Assembly (NCBI RefSeq): GCF_019703515.2
Contig: NC_059374.1
Coordinates: 18,328,095-18,392,094 of the forward strand
Direction: 5' to 3'
From: Myxocyprinus asiaticus
Taxonomy: Eukaryota > Chordata > Actinopteri > Cypriniformes > Catostomidae
DNA length: 64,000 nt
Shown here: positions 12,993-42,954 of the stretch, piece by piece
How the letters are laid out: each line of letters opens with the position of its first letter
Position numbering within the stretch: the stretch's first letter is position 1
Program-made: the position numbers and the translations under genes
The notes under the pieces: model-generated
What the model saw: the letters and a program-made list of their open reading frames with translations, nothing else
Database searches by the model: none
Told to the model about the DNA's origin: nothing

Positions 12993-13224
12993 TAAACTTC
13001 TCAGTGGGGAGTATCTCAACAGTACCGTCACTAGTTTTTAGAAGCAAATCAATTAAGTGCTATGTTAACATTGTGGAAAGCTACAGCATTCCATTTTCCC
13101 AGACAAATATTTTAGCAATCAAGTTGTATCTCCGGTATTTTCTGTCAGATGTTTAGAATCAGAACTAGTGTAACAGAAGCCAGCTGGTAGGTAGCTGTGC
13201 AGTGTGTAAACCTCACTTCCCTGC

Positions 13225-13310
13225 CATCAGAGTCACACTAGCAATTGTTAGCACGCCCACCTCCAATGCCGAAGACAACGGATCGAATTCCGCTCAGTGC
13301 GGGTCGAGTA
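13225..13310 (+). repeat. Possible tRNA-derived SINE head
   Basis: TTAGCACGCCCACCTCC followed by GGATCGAATTCCG resembles the A- and B-box layout of a tRNA-derived SINE (B-box-like GATCGAATTCC). No tail repeat or flanking duplication was found, so this is tentative. Confidence 0.35.
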
Positions 13311-13390
13311 GGACCAGTTACACTAGCGATGCCCAATTTGCCAGTGAACCCCTTTTGTAAGTCGTTTCTTTCCAATGAATCGGTCAAAGT

Positions 13391-13441
13391 CCATGATAGC
13401 ACACGTACATCACCCAGACGTCTATTTGATGTGTATGTTTA
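13391..13441. mobile_element. MITE copy C, left fragment
   Basis: TGATAGCACACGTACATCA matches the terminus of copy B. The MITE is cut off at 13442 where a Sleeping Beauty-like element begins; a matching interior and opposite terminus resume at 14872..15013. Confidence 0.65.
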
Positions 13442-14748
13442 CAGTTGAAGTCAGAAGTTTACATATACATAGTTGAAGTCATTAAAACTAATTTTTAACC
13501 ACTCCACACATTTAATATTAGCAAACTATAGTTTTGGCAAGTCGTTTAGGACATCTACTTTTCGCACAAGTTATTTTTCCAACAATTGTTTACAGTTTCA
13601 CCTTTAATTGACTATATCACAATTCCAATGGGTCAGAAGTTTACATACTCTAAGTTAACTGTGCCTTTAAACAGCTTGGAAAATTCCAGAAAATTATGTC
13701 AAGCCTTTAGACAATTAGCCATTTAGCTTCAGATAGGAGGTGTACTGAACTGGAGGAGTACCTGTGGATGTATTTTAAGGCCTACCTTCAATCTCAGTGC
13801 CTCTTTGCTTGACATCATAGGAAAATCAAAAGAAATCAGTCAAGACCTCAGAAAAAAAAAATTATGGACCTTCACAAGTCTGGTTCATCCTTGGGAGAAA
13901 TTTCCAAACACCTGAAGGTACCACGTTCATCTGTACAAACAATAGTATGCAAGTATAAACATCATAGGACGACGCAGCCATCATATTGCTCAGGAAGGAG
14001 ACGCATTCTGTCTCCTAGAGATCATCGTAGTTTGGTGCGAAAAGTGCAAATCAATCCCAGAACAACAGCAAAGGAACTTGTGAAGATATCCACAGTAAAA
14101 TGTGTCCTGTATCGACATAATCTGAAAGGCTGCTCAGCAAGGAAGAAGCCACTGCTCTAAAACCGCCATAAAAAAAACAGACTACAGTTTGCAAGTGCAC
14201 ATGGGGACAAAGATCTAAATGTCCTCTGATCTACTGAAACAAAAATTGAACTGTTTGGTCATAATGACTATCGTTATGTTTGGAGGAAAAGGGGTGAGGC
14301 TTGCGAGTCGAAGAACACCATCCCAACCGTGAAGCATGTGGATGGCAGCATCATGTTGTGGGGGTGCTTTGCTGCAGGAGGGACTGATGTACTTCACAAA
14401 ATAGATGGCATCATGAGGAAGGAAAATTATGTCAATATATTGAAGCTATATCTCAAGACATCAGCCAGGAAGTTAAAGCTTGGTCACAAATGGGTCTTCC
14501 AAATAAACAATGACCCCAAGCATACCTCTAAAGTTGTGGCAAAATGGCTTAAGGACAACAAAGTCAAGGTATTGGAGTGGCCATCACAAAGCCCTGACCT
14601 CAATCTGATAGAAAATTTGTGGGCAGAACTGAAAAAGCGTGTGCGAGTAAGGATGCCTACAAACCTGACTCAGTTTCACCAGTTCTGTCTGGAGGAACAG
14701 GACAAAATTCCAGCAACTTATTGTGAGAAGCTTGTGGAAGGCTACACA
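13442..14748 (+). mobile_element. Sleeping Beauty-type Tc1 element, right end missing
   Basis: It starts CAGTTGAAGTCAGAAGTTT directly after TA at 13440..13441, in the same family as 4133..5746 but on the plus strand. Homology stops in the last codons of the transposase, so the right inverted repeat is absent. It is inserted in or next to MITE copy C. Confidence 0.85.
13864..14748 (+). pseudogene. Decayed Tc1 transposase, 3'-truncated
   Basis: 13864..14160 encodes the N-terminal helix-turn-helix part (LHKSGSSLGEISKHLKVPRS) and the GRRRI hinge. It is missing a short segment relative to the 4133 copy (the EETGGQ region) and ends in a stop. 14329..14748 is in a different register and encodes the catalytic middle, with NNDPKHTS (second Asp) and LNLIENLW (Glu). 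Reading ends at LVEGY, before the family's usual C-terminus. At least one frameshift plus the truncation inactivate it. Confidence 0.85.
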
Positions 14749-14871
14749 ATAGTGTTGGGTTCAAGTACACTTTAGTCGAGTCTTAGTCAAGTCCGAGTCT
14801 TTAACCAATCGAGTCCGAGTTGAGTCCGAGTCCAGAAGGGGCTGAGTCAATCTCAAGATCGAGTCCATAAC
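14749..14871. repeat. Dispersed repeat rich in GAGTCCGAGT
   Basis: Repeated GAGTC/CGAGT words. A similar block occurs at about 28811..28945 inside hnf1b intron 3. It sits between the truncated Tc1 and the right part of MITE copy C. Confidence 0.5.
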
Positions 14872-15013
14872 ATGTCTTTGAGACGTTTATGATTTAAAAT
14901 GTTTGTAAATCTGATTTTTTAAGATGTTTAGCAGATTTTAATTAGATTGTGATGCTTTCCAGATGAAAAGATCTAAAAACAGACATCTCAGAGATGTAGG
15001 TGTGCTATCTGGG
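14872..15013. mobile_element. MITE copy C, right fragment
   Basis: Contains the shared interior (TTCCAGATGAAAAGATCT) and ends GTGTGCTATCTGGG, one base different from the terminus of copy A. Confidence 0.65.
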
Positions 15014-17182
15014 TTGTTTGTAAAACAGTCTGAATCAGTTTGCAATTAAATCTGAATCATTCACACACCTCACACAAACACTGAATCATTTGGAGCCGTT
15101 TCATACTCAGAAGAACAGTAATAGGATACTTGAAGATGGAGAACTAAAAAGAACGCTGCACAAAGTGGATATATGCCTTCGATCAGCTGAAACACAACCC
15201 GCATCCAGTCATTTGCCAGAGATGGTCTTAATTATGTTAAACGTGCATGTGCAGCATGTGAAAATTTTCCAACCAAAAGTACCATGGTAGTACCTTTTAG
15301 GGAACACTTTAGAGTAGCATGTAAATACTATGGTACATGAACATGGTAATCATACAGAATGTTATATATCAAAGTACCATATGGTATTACCATCTGATAC
15401 CATAGGAGTAAACAGAGACAGAGCACTATTATCAATCTTGGAGAAAAATTATTTACTTCAACATCAACTTTGTTTTCTCCATAAAGCATAAATAATGATT
15501 TTAAAAGATTGATTTCATTTTATACAAAAATAATACGAGGAGAGAATCACATTTTGTATAAATCCACCATAAAACAGGAGAATACACCAGTACTGTAGCC
15601 TCAGGTCAACTGGCAGTGGGTACATAGTCAACAATGTTAAAAAAAACAATAAACTTTGAAGTGACCTTTTGAAAAGTATTAAAACTCTCATACAGGACAG
15701 AAAGGGAAAGGGAAATATGTCATTCTTCATTTTATCAAAATGTGCCAGTAAATGTGTAAGAAAACTATTGACAATCCCAATAAAAACTATTTCACAATGC
15801 TTCCTGGTAGTTCAGAGTTGCGTGAGAAGGTAATACTGTTTGAAATGGCCACCTGGCTGACACAACTTCTTTCCCAACTTTAATGAAATTACTACTGATC
15901 ACAATGGACCAATTCAGCAGAAGACTCTTTTCCATTTTACCATGTATTCCTTTACCAGTGACAATAACCGCTTGATTGTGGGTCAGTATTTAGATTAGGA
16001 AGGAACACCATGATTCATGTCCGAGTAGACAGAGTTATCTCTTTCTCTGATTGACCGTCTCTCAGCACTAATCCAGTATTACTTGGATGAGGGTTTGTCA
16101 TGCCATGGAATTCCATGTGAACGCTGGCACAGATAATCGATTCTTATCTATCTGAATGACAACACTAATGCCGATATTCAAAGTTGAAAGATCAGTATGT
16201 CCATTGAAGTCCTTTTTATCATGTTTTGTTGACTGTGCTTTAACATTTATCTTTCTATCTTACTTTTAGCAAAGTTGAAATACCACTTCACAGGCCCCGC
16301 CACACATCCAAACTGTGTTCTCTAACACACTGCATATAGTCTAACACTTCCTTCCTGTTCCATAGATTGTCCTGAATTGCAGTTTACATGTTCAGCAAGA
16401 CAAATAAAACAGCACGCCACATGGACTATCAAATATTTACATACTTCAGACTAATGACATAATAATAAAATAATTGCTTCTATTTACATCCAACTGTACA
16501 GAACATTGTCTATGCATGCTGATCTCATGGAAGACTTAATTTCATCAAAGTCATACATTATAAAGCCCCACTGTTGCTTCTAGGTTAACATTTATGATTG
16601 TCATTGTATCAGCAGTTCAATTATGCCTTCATTGAGCATGTTTAGAAATACTTGGACACATATTGTGGTCCTATTCCAGGAACCGTCTGTGCAAAGCAAC
16701 CATTCTGTCCATTGACAAGCACATTGGGTGTCTTTCCACTGGAGCACTTTTGGACTTCCAGTATGTCTTTGTATCTGTAGCTTTATCTGACCATGTTGTG
16801 TATATTTCCTATCCATTTGTTCTTCAAAATTGCAGGATGATCCATGTTCATTGAATTTTTATTTCCATCCATGCTGGGAAATCAAATACTGTCACTAAAA
16901 GTTTTTGTGTGAAATGGCATCTTCCCCTTGTTGATCATACAACCTAGGACAACCATTCTTCTTGTCACTCTACGATAAAACAAAACTAACCAACAGTGTT
17001 TGATTGTGGTCTGCTCACAGCGTCCATCCCGCCCTCAACCGCAGCCCCTGGTTTATTGACTAACTCATTGTCCAGTGTGCTATTAGCACTTATTAGGGGT
17101 TGCCACAGATACGGGTGTGATGAGGGGGAATGGGGAGGATGTGCTCCTGTTGCTAGGTGTCAAAGAAGTCAGGTGTATATGC
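15014..17182 (-). other. hnf1ba: hnf1b 3' UTR and downstream flank
   Basis: This lies downstream of the hnf1b stop codon. On the minus strand, AATAAA signals occur at 17056..17051 and 16863..16858; either could end the transcript, and the true end cannot be fixed from sequence. From about 15300 to 17180 the DNA looks single-copy within the window, with no recognised transposon. No second gene is seen. Confidence 0.4.
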
Positions 17183-34267
<17,085 letters not shown>

Positions 34268-34600
34268 TTTTGCAAACATTTAAATGCACGCAAGGAGGAA
34301 AAGAGGGAAATACGGCATGTCAGATTCCCCCTCCTCACGCCTCCAATGAGTTCCTCTGAAGACACCTGCTACGAGAAGTTAGGCCACTTCCCTGTCGGAC
34401 AGAATGATGTGACTTGCCATGATGATTCCAGAGGGCAGGCAATATAAAATATGGTAATGAGTGGGCGGCTGCTCAGGACCTTTATGCAAATAAGTCTGGG
34501 GTCATATTGACTGACGCGCAGGTACGCGGTGTTTACACACTAGAGCAGCGCTGTTTTTATTGGCCTCTGTTGTCAGCGGAACTTTCAAGAACTTTGGACT
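34268..34600 (-). promoter_or_regulatory. hnf1ba: hnf1b 5' UTR and proximal promoter
   Basis: Upstream of the start codon on the minus strand there is a perfect octamer (ATTTGCAT on the minus strand, 34491..34484), a TATTTTATATT stretch near 34440-34455 and a CCAAT near 34560. Octamer sites are known, from memory, in the mammalian HNF1B promoter. The transcription start cannot be placed exactly. Confidence 0.5.
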
Positions 34601-36654
34601 TTGTCGACTTTTCCGACTTCTGTGAAAATGGGTTGATAAGAATGATAAGAATTTTAAGAAGAAAGGTAGCCTAGCTACACCTAGTTATATTGTTTCAACC
34701 TCGCAGTAATATTTCTTGCAAGGATTCTAATGCAACACATTTATGATAAATTATAAACACATTAGGTCATAGTTGCCATCAGTAATGCGCATTAGCAGGT
34801 GCCTCAGCACTGTTCACTGATGTTTCAGTAGGAGATTCAAACTAATGATTTAAATTTACTTTTAAAAAAACAATAAAAATCAGGCAAAGAAAGTTTAAGG
34901 AAGTTCCGTGCAGAATTTAGCCTATAGAGTTCTCATGCGATGACTTGATGCTGTAACACGGGCCATCAAACCATATCAATATAGTGTCAATCAGTCTGGA
35001 AAGTTTTAATAAAGAAAAGTTCTATTTAGGATTTTATTAATGCTTTTTTATACATGCAGAGAAAGAGAGCTGTTTTCTGTTTACATCTGAGAATACCACT
35101 ATGCGCCCTGTTCTTTCCAAAAGCGCTAATTTGACAAATAAATGTGATTAGATAGATTGTTTAACAGTGATAATTCCATTGCCTGCAAATGTGATAAAAC
35201 ATTTTATTTTGCCATATCTGAACAGAAAACGAACATTTAAAGCAAGTTAATTCTGATCCAGAGTCAGAACAGATTTAAACAACAGGCGCAAATTATGGAT
35301 AAAAATGTGATTTTTCATTATAATTAGCCTACATATTTATTTGTACTTTAGACTTAGTAGATATTCGATATATGATGCACTGTAAAAATGGTAACCTGCA
35401 ATTGTTAAGGAGCTATTTCTACCTGATCTAACCCTTAAAATTAGTTTTGTTTGTGCAACCTAATGTATTCATGTTGATTCGGTGGCTTTAATAATATTTT
35501 TACTAGAATAAAAGTAGTTCATTTAGATATTACCACATGAAGGTTAACATTTTTCAGTGTCGCCCATACCACGCGAAAATATAGGCTACATTGTTCTTTA
35601 CAGCATGCTATTTATTTATTTATTTATTTATGTTTTTATTTATTTATTTATTTATTTATTTACAGTCGGCTCCTAAATTATATTATTGGTCCACATAAAA
35701 AATGGCCATGGACCCAGTCATTTTCTCATGCACTTTTTTTAACCATTAACAACAAATAATAACAAACAGTAAAAACCATTTTTCGAGAAAGCAACGCCTC
35801 AGCCGGTTCAGACCTGTTGTGGAAGGACTTTGCGTAACAGAGTGTGTTCGAGAAACTGACATCCCAGAGCTTTCTTTCATGACTCTTTTAACATCTATAC
35901 CACGAGCTTATAAAAGTCAGTGTTTCATACACGTGCATCAGTCGATGTGCTAAATTAAGTATATACGCATAAAATAATGTTAAGCATGAAAAGAGAGATA
36001 CATGATGCATTTGTAAAATATTTGCCTCATTTGTAGACTACTAAACAGCTATAACAAAAAAGGACAAAACTGCTATTCATACATGCACCAGCAGGGACAG
36101 TTGGAATATGTGAGTTGTGGATGATGAGCAGTTGGAGAGGCAGTAACGGTGCATGCAAATAATAGTCATTTGCAGCCAGACCTCACCCAGGTGCGGTATG
36201 AGCTCAACCATGAAAACAAGAACAAACGACATTACCATAGAAACACATGATACTCACAAATAACAAGTTACCTGAAAGATTAGGAAAAGAGTGAGACCAA
36301 CAACAAAGTTACTCTTTGGATTTCTACGCCCAACATTTCCCATGAACAGGCTGATATTTGAATATAGATGTTATAGTAGAGGAAAATTTTGTGGTGAAGG
36401 AATAGTGATAGATTGCCTGAGCTGCATCATGCAAGTACAACATGAAGTTTAAGTTCTGGATTTATTTGCACACAGCATCAGCACACCTTATAGAATACCC
36501 CATGCTCTTTTTGTAGTGTGTGGAGCTACACTCTCATATATATATATATTTACAAAACCTTAGGTTCAGCAAAGGACCCTCTTCATATTAAGAACCATTT
36601 TTGCTATAGGGTTCTGCAGGCCATATGGTCCTTGGAATATAAAAAAAACTTCTT
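34601..36654. other. Upstream flank of hnf1b, no gene seen
   Basis: AT-rich. A TTTA tetranucleotide run covers about 35607..35662. A second ATGCAAAT octamer lies near 36153. No coding frame. Confidence 0.5.
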
Positions 36655-37620
36655 AACCCTTATATTGTGTTCTGGTCAAAACTGACCGATGGACTTGTTT
36701 TAAAAAAAAAACTGTAGTTTATTTCATCCAGTCAGAATTAAGTTTGATGACTTTGTTCATACAGGGCATCTGAACCACAATTTTTTTTTTTTTTCTCAGT
36801 TTTCAGTTTTTATTTCACATTGTTACACCTGTGTTGTTCCGGGTCAAAAGTGACCAGCCATTGGAAATGAATGGATTAGACTACAAAATAAAGAAATATT
36901 AAGTGTTCAGGAGCATCCCAATCCTTTGGTTGAGCACATATGTGGATGTGTGCACACACAAAGTCCTCGGACAAGTGTGCACGCACACACACACAACGTG
37001 AGCTTAGTGGCCTTTTGTGCATCGTCTTTCATTGTATACTCTTTGAGGAATATTTCAAGAACTACTTAACATATTATGTTGTGTTTGAGCTTGTTTGAAT
37101 CGGGATAGTCTGCTGTAAGTTAAGATATGACATTGTCTATGTTATATGTATGTATCAGGAAGTAATAAGGAAAAACATCACAAAAAGACTCCTGTTTATT
37201 ATATTTATGTGTGTGAGTGGGATTTCAAACTCTAATATTCACTGCAGTCTGTCCTCTGAGTGAAACAAATTCGCTCATTGCATTTTACTAACCGAGACCT
37301 TTCCAAAGATATATAATATAACATATAATATAATTACCAACTCTGAATATATTTGTTGTTATAACAAATTTGCAAATTATGAGAATAAAACAGTTATAAT
37401 TTGTCAGCAAGTTAAAGAGCATTATTTAAGAATTGGTAGGATCAGCTATATACATTGTAAAGTCCAGATTTTAAGCTTTAAAATGATCTATTGTGTTCAG
37501 ATCAAGCAAGTGGTTATTAATTTATTACATAATATTTTTTTATTTTTTCAGCAGGGAATGCCCCCCACTAGCTCAGTACAAGCTTGGTTCAATAAATCCT
37601 TCTACCGATGGAAAAAACAA
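36655..37620 (+). repeat. Upstream copy of the 1-kb direct repeat
   Basis: Partner of 20752..21735. It begins near CTTAACCCTTATATTGTG and contains GGGTCAAAAGTGACC. A CA/TA microsatellite follows the end at about 37630..37668. Confidence 0.75.
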
Positions 37621-38756
37621 AACAAAGAACACACACACACACACATGCACACACACATATATATATATAAAATACTGCCAGTTTCCAAAGTGAGCTCAAT
37701 CCAGTTCAAGTCAGCTCATGGTGGTTTCAGTGCATGTTATGAAGCAAGAGGTTTTAGGTTAACTATGAGGATAGCTGGTTGACCCAAACTGTGCTTGGCA
37801 GCCACTGGATCTGTGACCTCCCTCTACCCCTCCTCCACCCACAACCTCCCTCCATCACAGTCTGGAGCATAGAGCGGAACGCTTGGAAACTTTTTGGGCG
37901 AAAAGGGCACAGAAGGTATGGTGTGTGTGTGTGTGTGTGTGAGATTCAGCAGCCACTGATCATGTCTCGTTCCACACAGTAAACTGGACCTTACCCTCAG
38001 CATGCACTCTTCGACCGTTCCACATCTCTGCTTAAGAATTAGTTTTTCCTTTAAAACATCTGCCACAATGTGTTGTCTAATTGGCAGTATACTAAACAGC
38101 AGTGTTAAATTAGCAAACAAAAGTTTCACAGAGGTTTACTTGAAATAAGATGTACCGGCCTGAATCTTGGAGTAAACCTCTATTAAACTTACTTTCATTC
38201 TAAAACAAACATTGATACTGAAACTACAAGCACATCTCTTGATGCCCTTATTACCTACAGTATCTAGAACACTTGAGATTACAATGTGTCCTGACAATCT
38301 TTTGAAAAAAGCAATGATTTTTTGTCCTCAAATTAGAACTGTGTAATAACAGCAATAACTCATGTATTTATCTTGATTTCATGAAAAAGAATGTTTCGAC
38401 TGTGCTGATATTTTTGCAGAAAGATATTAAATGTATCACAAGTCATGCACTAGGCTATAGTGAGAGTGTTTTGATGTCATACGGATAGCATTGTGTGAGT
38501 AACTGAGTGAAAAGTAAAGCACCTCTAGTGTTAATTTCAGGAAACTGACGCAATATGTACAATGAGCCAGGTAAAAATATTTTTGCAAAAATGTAGGTAT
38601 AGCAACATGATTCTATGAGACCAGGTTAGTTGTAATTTACTGTAAACTTGAATATGTCATCTAAACATGGCCAAAAAGTATATTAACTAATTTCCCAAAA
38701 CTTATTTATGGGTCCAAGACTGTGCCAAGTAAATATTTGTTGTTTGCAATGGCTCA
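37621..38756. other. Intergenic, no gene seen
   Basis: Holds CA (about 37630..37650) and GT (37919..37941) microsatellites. 38440..38640 resembles 45660..45860 (GCACCTCTAG and GATTCTATGAGAC words), so it is part of a dispersed repeat. Confidence 0.5.
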
Positions 38757-39653
38757 TTAACCCTCCTATGTCTTAGGGTCATTTTTGACCTGGGACAAGT
38801 AAAGAATAAGTTATATATAACGCATATTTTTTGGCACTGGAAACAAATGTTGTAATGTTTCAAGACCATCAAATCTAACCAAAATAAATTGTATTTTTCT
38901 ATATAATTGTTTAAGAAAAAACATTTAAAACAGAATGTTCCTTCCATTGTCTTAAGGGGTCAATTTTGACTCGTGTGGGAAGAATCAGTTTCACCTATCA
39001 TCTTTGGACTTTCTGGATGTTATACACCTTTAAATATTTTTTTTTGTACATATATGAATAAAATTTGACCTAAAAATATTTCAAATGTTCTCAAATTTAG
39101 CCTCTAGCCCCATAATGCTCTCTAGCTCCCCCACCTACTCCACTGGGTACTGCATCTTTCCCACAAATTGCATACTTTCCTCTCAAATGGGGTTTGTGCA
39201 CATGCAAATGACCACACATAGAAGCATGCAAGAGACGTTTTTAACAGGTAATATGTTAGTAAATACATTTATTAACATGATTTTATGTGATAGGGTACAA
39301 TGGGGTTAAAGGCCCCCCAATGGTAAAAGACCTTTTCTCCTAAAACATTAGATGGCAGAAACAATTATTATGGCACCTTCTTAAATCCCATTAACACTGC
39401 AACAAATTGTTTGAGATTGTTGCAATGGACGTGCAAACTGGGCCCATTTTGACTCTAGGAAAAGGCAATAGAGATTCATTTGTGAAATAGGCATGTGCTA
39501 AAATTGTAACTCTAAAATGTACACTGTTGTTTTTCTACAAGCAGAATATATAAAAAATTGCTGTAATATAGTTAAGCAGTTAAGATATTATAAAATGCCA
39601 AAAGTGATTGAAATAAATTTAAATTAAAAACATTCTTGGCCAGTGTTTTTTTA

Positions 39654-39687
<34 letters not shown>

Positions 39688-39907
39688 TTAATTATTTAAA
39701 AATTATGTCACTCCATTTATATTTAGAATATAGAATTTTTCCCCCCTATCATTATACACTTTGGGACCACAATATAACAAATTTTCATTAAGGGGAGTCT
39801 TTAGTGCCCTAGTCTACTAATCAAGAATTTATGCATTTTAAATAGTTTTCAATATGGTCAAAAATTGAGGGTGAGGGTGCAGTTTCTTAAGACAATAGGA
39901 GGGTTAA
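38757..39907. mobile_element. TTAA-ended transposon, non-coding
   Basis: The left end TTAACCCTCCTATGTCTTA and right end TAAGACAATAGGAGGGTTAA are inverted repeats, each with TTAA, 1.15 kb apart. The interior has a TTA microsatellite (39659..39688) and no transposase. It belongs to the same loose class as 1366..3852. Confidence 0.75.
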
Positions 39908-41842
39908 TGGGTGTGGCCTATATTCTTACATGAGAATTGTCTGTTGATTTGACACCTCAGAAGAATTGTTGATGGATTGTTCCTCATACTGTGAAAACTT
40001 CAATGGACCATGAGTGACACTGATTAAGAACCTAGATGATCTGATAGGATCACGTAGTTTCCACTGAAAGCAAATGGATCTTTGACAACAGCTTCTTGTT
40101 ATCTCTGTAAAAGACTTGACGAGGAAGCCCAGAAAGAATGTATTTCAGATTCCTGGATCCAGGTTCCCCTCCCTTTTCACAAACAGAACCTGTTATTGGC
40201 AGCATTGTGTTCTGCGTGGCTACACTGCATCTGCGGCTCTCTGGGCCTCAGGACTTGGCTTAATGACACACTGTTGGCTCAATCAACACACACTACAGAG
40301 TAAGTGTGGGTATGTGTGTACACTTTTCTTGAATAGTGCCCAAGACTTTAAAGTCTCCTTGTCATGTTTACTCTTACAAGTAATAGAGGTGTGTGTAGGG
40401 CCAGTGATTCAATTCCCTCTTTTTGTTAAGCCCTGTCAAATCACACAGGCTTTGAGGTTGCTCAGTGAGTAATCGGCAATGCATACCACTTGGTTCCTTA
40501 GCTGCCTCCTTTAAGACTTCATTCTTTTCTTAAATTCAATTTTGTGTTAAAAAGGGATTGTTTACTCAAAAATGGAAATTCTGTCATCATTTGCTCACTC
40601 TTATGTCATTCCAAACGTGCATGACTTTCTTTCTTTTTTGAAGAATGTTAACGCTGCTCTTTTTACAGGCTGATCTCATGAAAATTACATGACTGTGGCG
40701 AGATTTTAGCAAAAACATATGCGTCATTTATTGGTGGGACGGGTGGATCATGTTCCCACTACTTTTTGCCTTTGCCAATTTTGTCCCCACCACTTTTTGA
40801 AATAGCTTTCTGTAGGTAAGTGTCTAATATAGAAGAAAAATCTCCAGTTCGTGAGCAGGAGTTTCCAATTCGTTCGTGTGTGTTATAATAAGTGATGATC
40901 TGGTGCTGGAGTTTGTTATTTTTTAATGTTATGATTCATGCTTGTGCAGCTGTTATCAGTGGTGTTGAGTGACAGCTGGTGGCGATGTTCTCTCGTGCAT
41001 CCAGACACGTGCTCTTCTTACTCCCCTGTTGAGCCTCTCGCACTTATGTCCAGTTAAATTGCAAAACACAATGCAAACAAATGTGTCCCCGCTTATGATA
41101 TACTGTACATCCACTAACATACAGATGCAATCTTTGTTTATTAAAATAAATTTTTTTTATTAGGGCAGATTAAAACCCGTAATTCCTAGAACTAGAGCCG
41201 AAAACTTTACCTTGAGACCAATCAGTCTTTCAGGTGCATGTTGTACTGATCCATATATTTTTCTACTGACTAACCAAATCCCAGTCCTGAAAGTGTCATA
41301 CGTATGGATCAAGTTCTCAAATTAAACGTGTAAAATATTAATTAGAGCATTTGAATTGTTCATTTAGAATAACTATAGTATTTATCAAAACATCATCACC
41401 ACACTCGTGAATTAAAATTCATGAGTTTCGCAACTTCGTCACAAACTGTCCCTACCACTTTTTAAAACAAAGTGATGCCCGTGAGCAAAAACGACATTAC
41501 TTGGTTCCTTACATGTATCACAGCAGTTTGGAGGTGAAATGTCCACTGTGTGGAACCAAGAAGTGAGTTACATTTTCTCCCAGGTTTTTTTAAGATTAAC
41601 GCTCTAACTGGTTTTAAACTGGTAATTTTTTCCTCACTAAAAAAGCTTTACTCCTTAAGAAATGAATTGTTATTCTGAAACATATGTATAAAATCATGAC
41701 AACTCCCATGATGAAGACTCCAGTCAAATCAGTAACCTTATGAAAGCTGTTTTTATGGTACATGAGAGGGTCTCCCTCATGGGGGTGGTCATATTTAAAT
41801 CACATGACAAGTCAAATACTACTGGCTTAATCTCAATAACTG
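39908..41842. other. Intergenic with repeat fragments
   Basis: About 40547..40660 resembles one arm of the foldback TTAA element (TTAAAAAGGGATTG, then TCATCATTTGCTCAC). About 40668..41480 looks like another dispersed repeat, starting GCTGATCTCATGAAAATTAC. No gene seen. Confidence 0.45.
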
Positions 41843-41847
41843 CCCTG

Positions 41848-42203
41848 TGTGGTGATGGGGGCGTGACTGAGCGCAGGTTTGTGAATGGTGGGCGAGGCCA
41901 GGAGGAATGAATGGGAAGGATTCCCACCTGTGTGTAATTTCCCTAACAGCTGTTCTGTGTTTCAGTGAGTGGAGTTGGGGAGATATAAAGGGAGACGAGA
42001 AGCCCAGAGGGAAAATCTGATCCTGAGTGTGTGTGTGTGTGCCCTGTTTGGTGGAGAAACAGCAGAGATTTATGTTTGGCTGAAAAGCCCTGCCTTTGTT
42101 TATGTTCCGCTGAAAACCACATTTTCGTTTGACTGAATAAAGACTTTATTTGAGACCAAGAATGCTGTCTCCCATTTCCCGGATAAAACGGGAAAGTGTT
42201 ACA
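41848..42203 (+). repeat. 5' LTR of the Gypsy element
   Basis: 356 bp, TG at the start and CA at the end. It has TATAAA at 41984..41989 and AATAAA at 42136..42141, in the order expected for U3, R and U5. The start is fixed by the CCCTG duplication. Confidence 0.85.
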
Positions 42204-42204
42204 T

Positions 42205-42222
42205 TGGTGCCGAAACCCAGGA
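42205..42222 (+). promoter_or_regulatory. Primer-binding site
   Basis: TGGTGCCGAAACCC begins two bases after the LTR end and has the TGG start typical of tRNA-primed LTR elements. The tRNA was not identified. Confidence 0.7.
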
Positions 42223-42244
42223 TTTGTGAGAAAGGTACGCCGTT

Positions 42245-42954
42245 ATGGAGTCCTCGCCCTTCGCCGATCTCATCAAGACTCTCGCCAGCATCCACCAAAA
42301 CCACCATCAGACACTGCTTGAGCTGCATCAGGAGCAGGAGCAGCACTTCCAGGCCCTCCTGCCAGCTTAAGTGGATGATCGACAGGTGTTGTGGAGCTTG
42401 ATACCCCAGGTGGAATCTACCGGCGTGACCCCAACTGCGTGCCCCACCATGTCCCACTTCACGCTCATTAAGATGGGCCCAGAAGATGACCTGGAGGCCT
42501 TTGTAGAGTTGTTTGAGTGGGCAGCAGAAGCATTGGGGTGGCCAGAAACCCAGTGGGCGGTCCGGCTGTTGCCGCTGCTGTCGGGAGAAGCCCAGCAGGC
42601 TGCACAATAACTCCCCGTCGCCAACCCCCTGGGGTATCAGGACCTGAAGAAAGCCAACTTGCAACAGGTTGGCCGGAGCCCGGATCAACACCGAAAGTGC
42701 TTTCGCTTGCTGACGTTTAGTGAGCTCAGCCGCCCGTTCGCATTCGCCCAGCAGCTCCATGATGGCTGTCGCCGGTGGCTGCTGGCGGAGGAGTGTGATG
42801 CAGACGAAGTGATAGATCTCGTGGTATTGAAACAGCTCATCACCTGGTTGCCAAGAAGAATGTGGAGTGGGTCCAGTGCCACCATCCGGTATCACTAGAC
42901 CAGGCTGTCCAACTAGCGGAGGACCATCTGGTGGCATACCCGGGGGCCGGCGAG

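Noticed and set aside
34268..34279. Upstream in-frame Met of hnf1b (four extra residues)
   Set aside because: The downstream Met has a much better initiation context and matches the family N-terminus.
40082..40472. Two overlapping plus-strand frames
   Set aside because: No recognisable domain, no splice-site support and a repeat-rich neighbourhood.
42146..42937. 263-codon minus-strand frame
   Set aside because: It lies antisense to the Gypsy gag; the plus strand carries recognisable capsid sequence and this frame has no domain.
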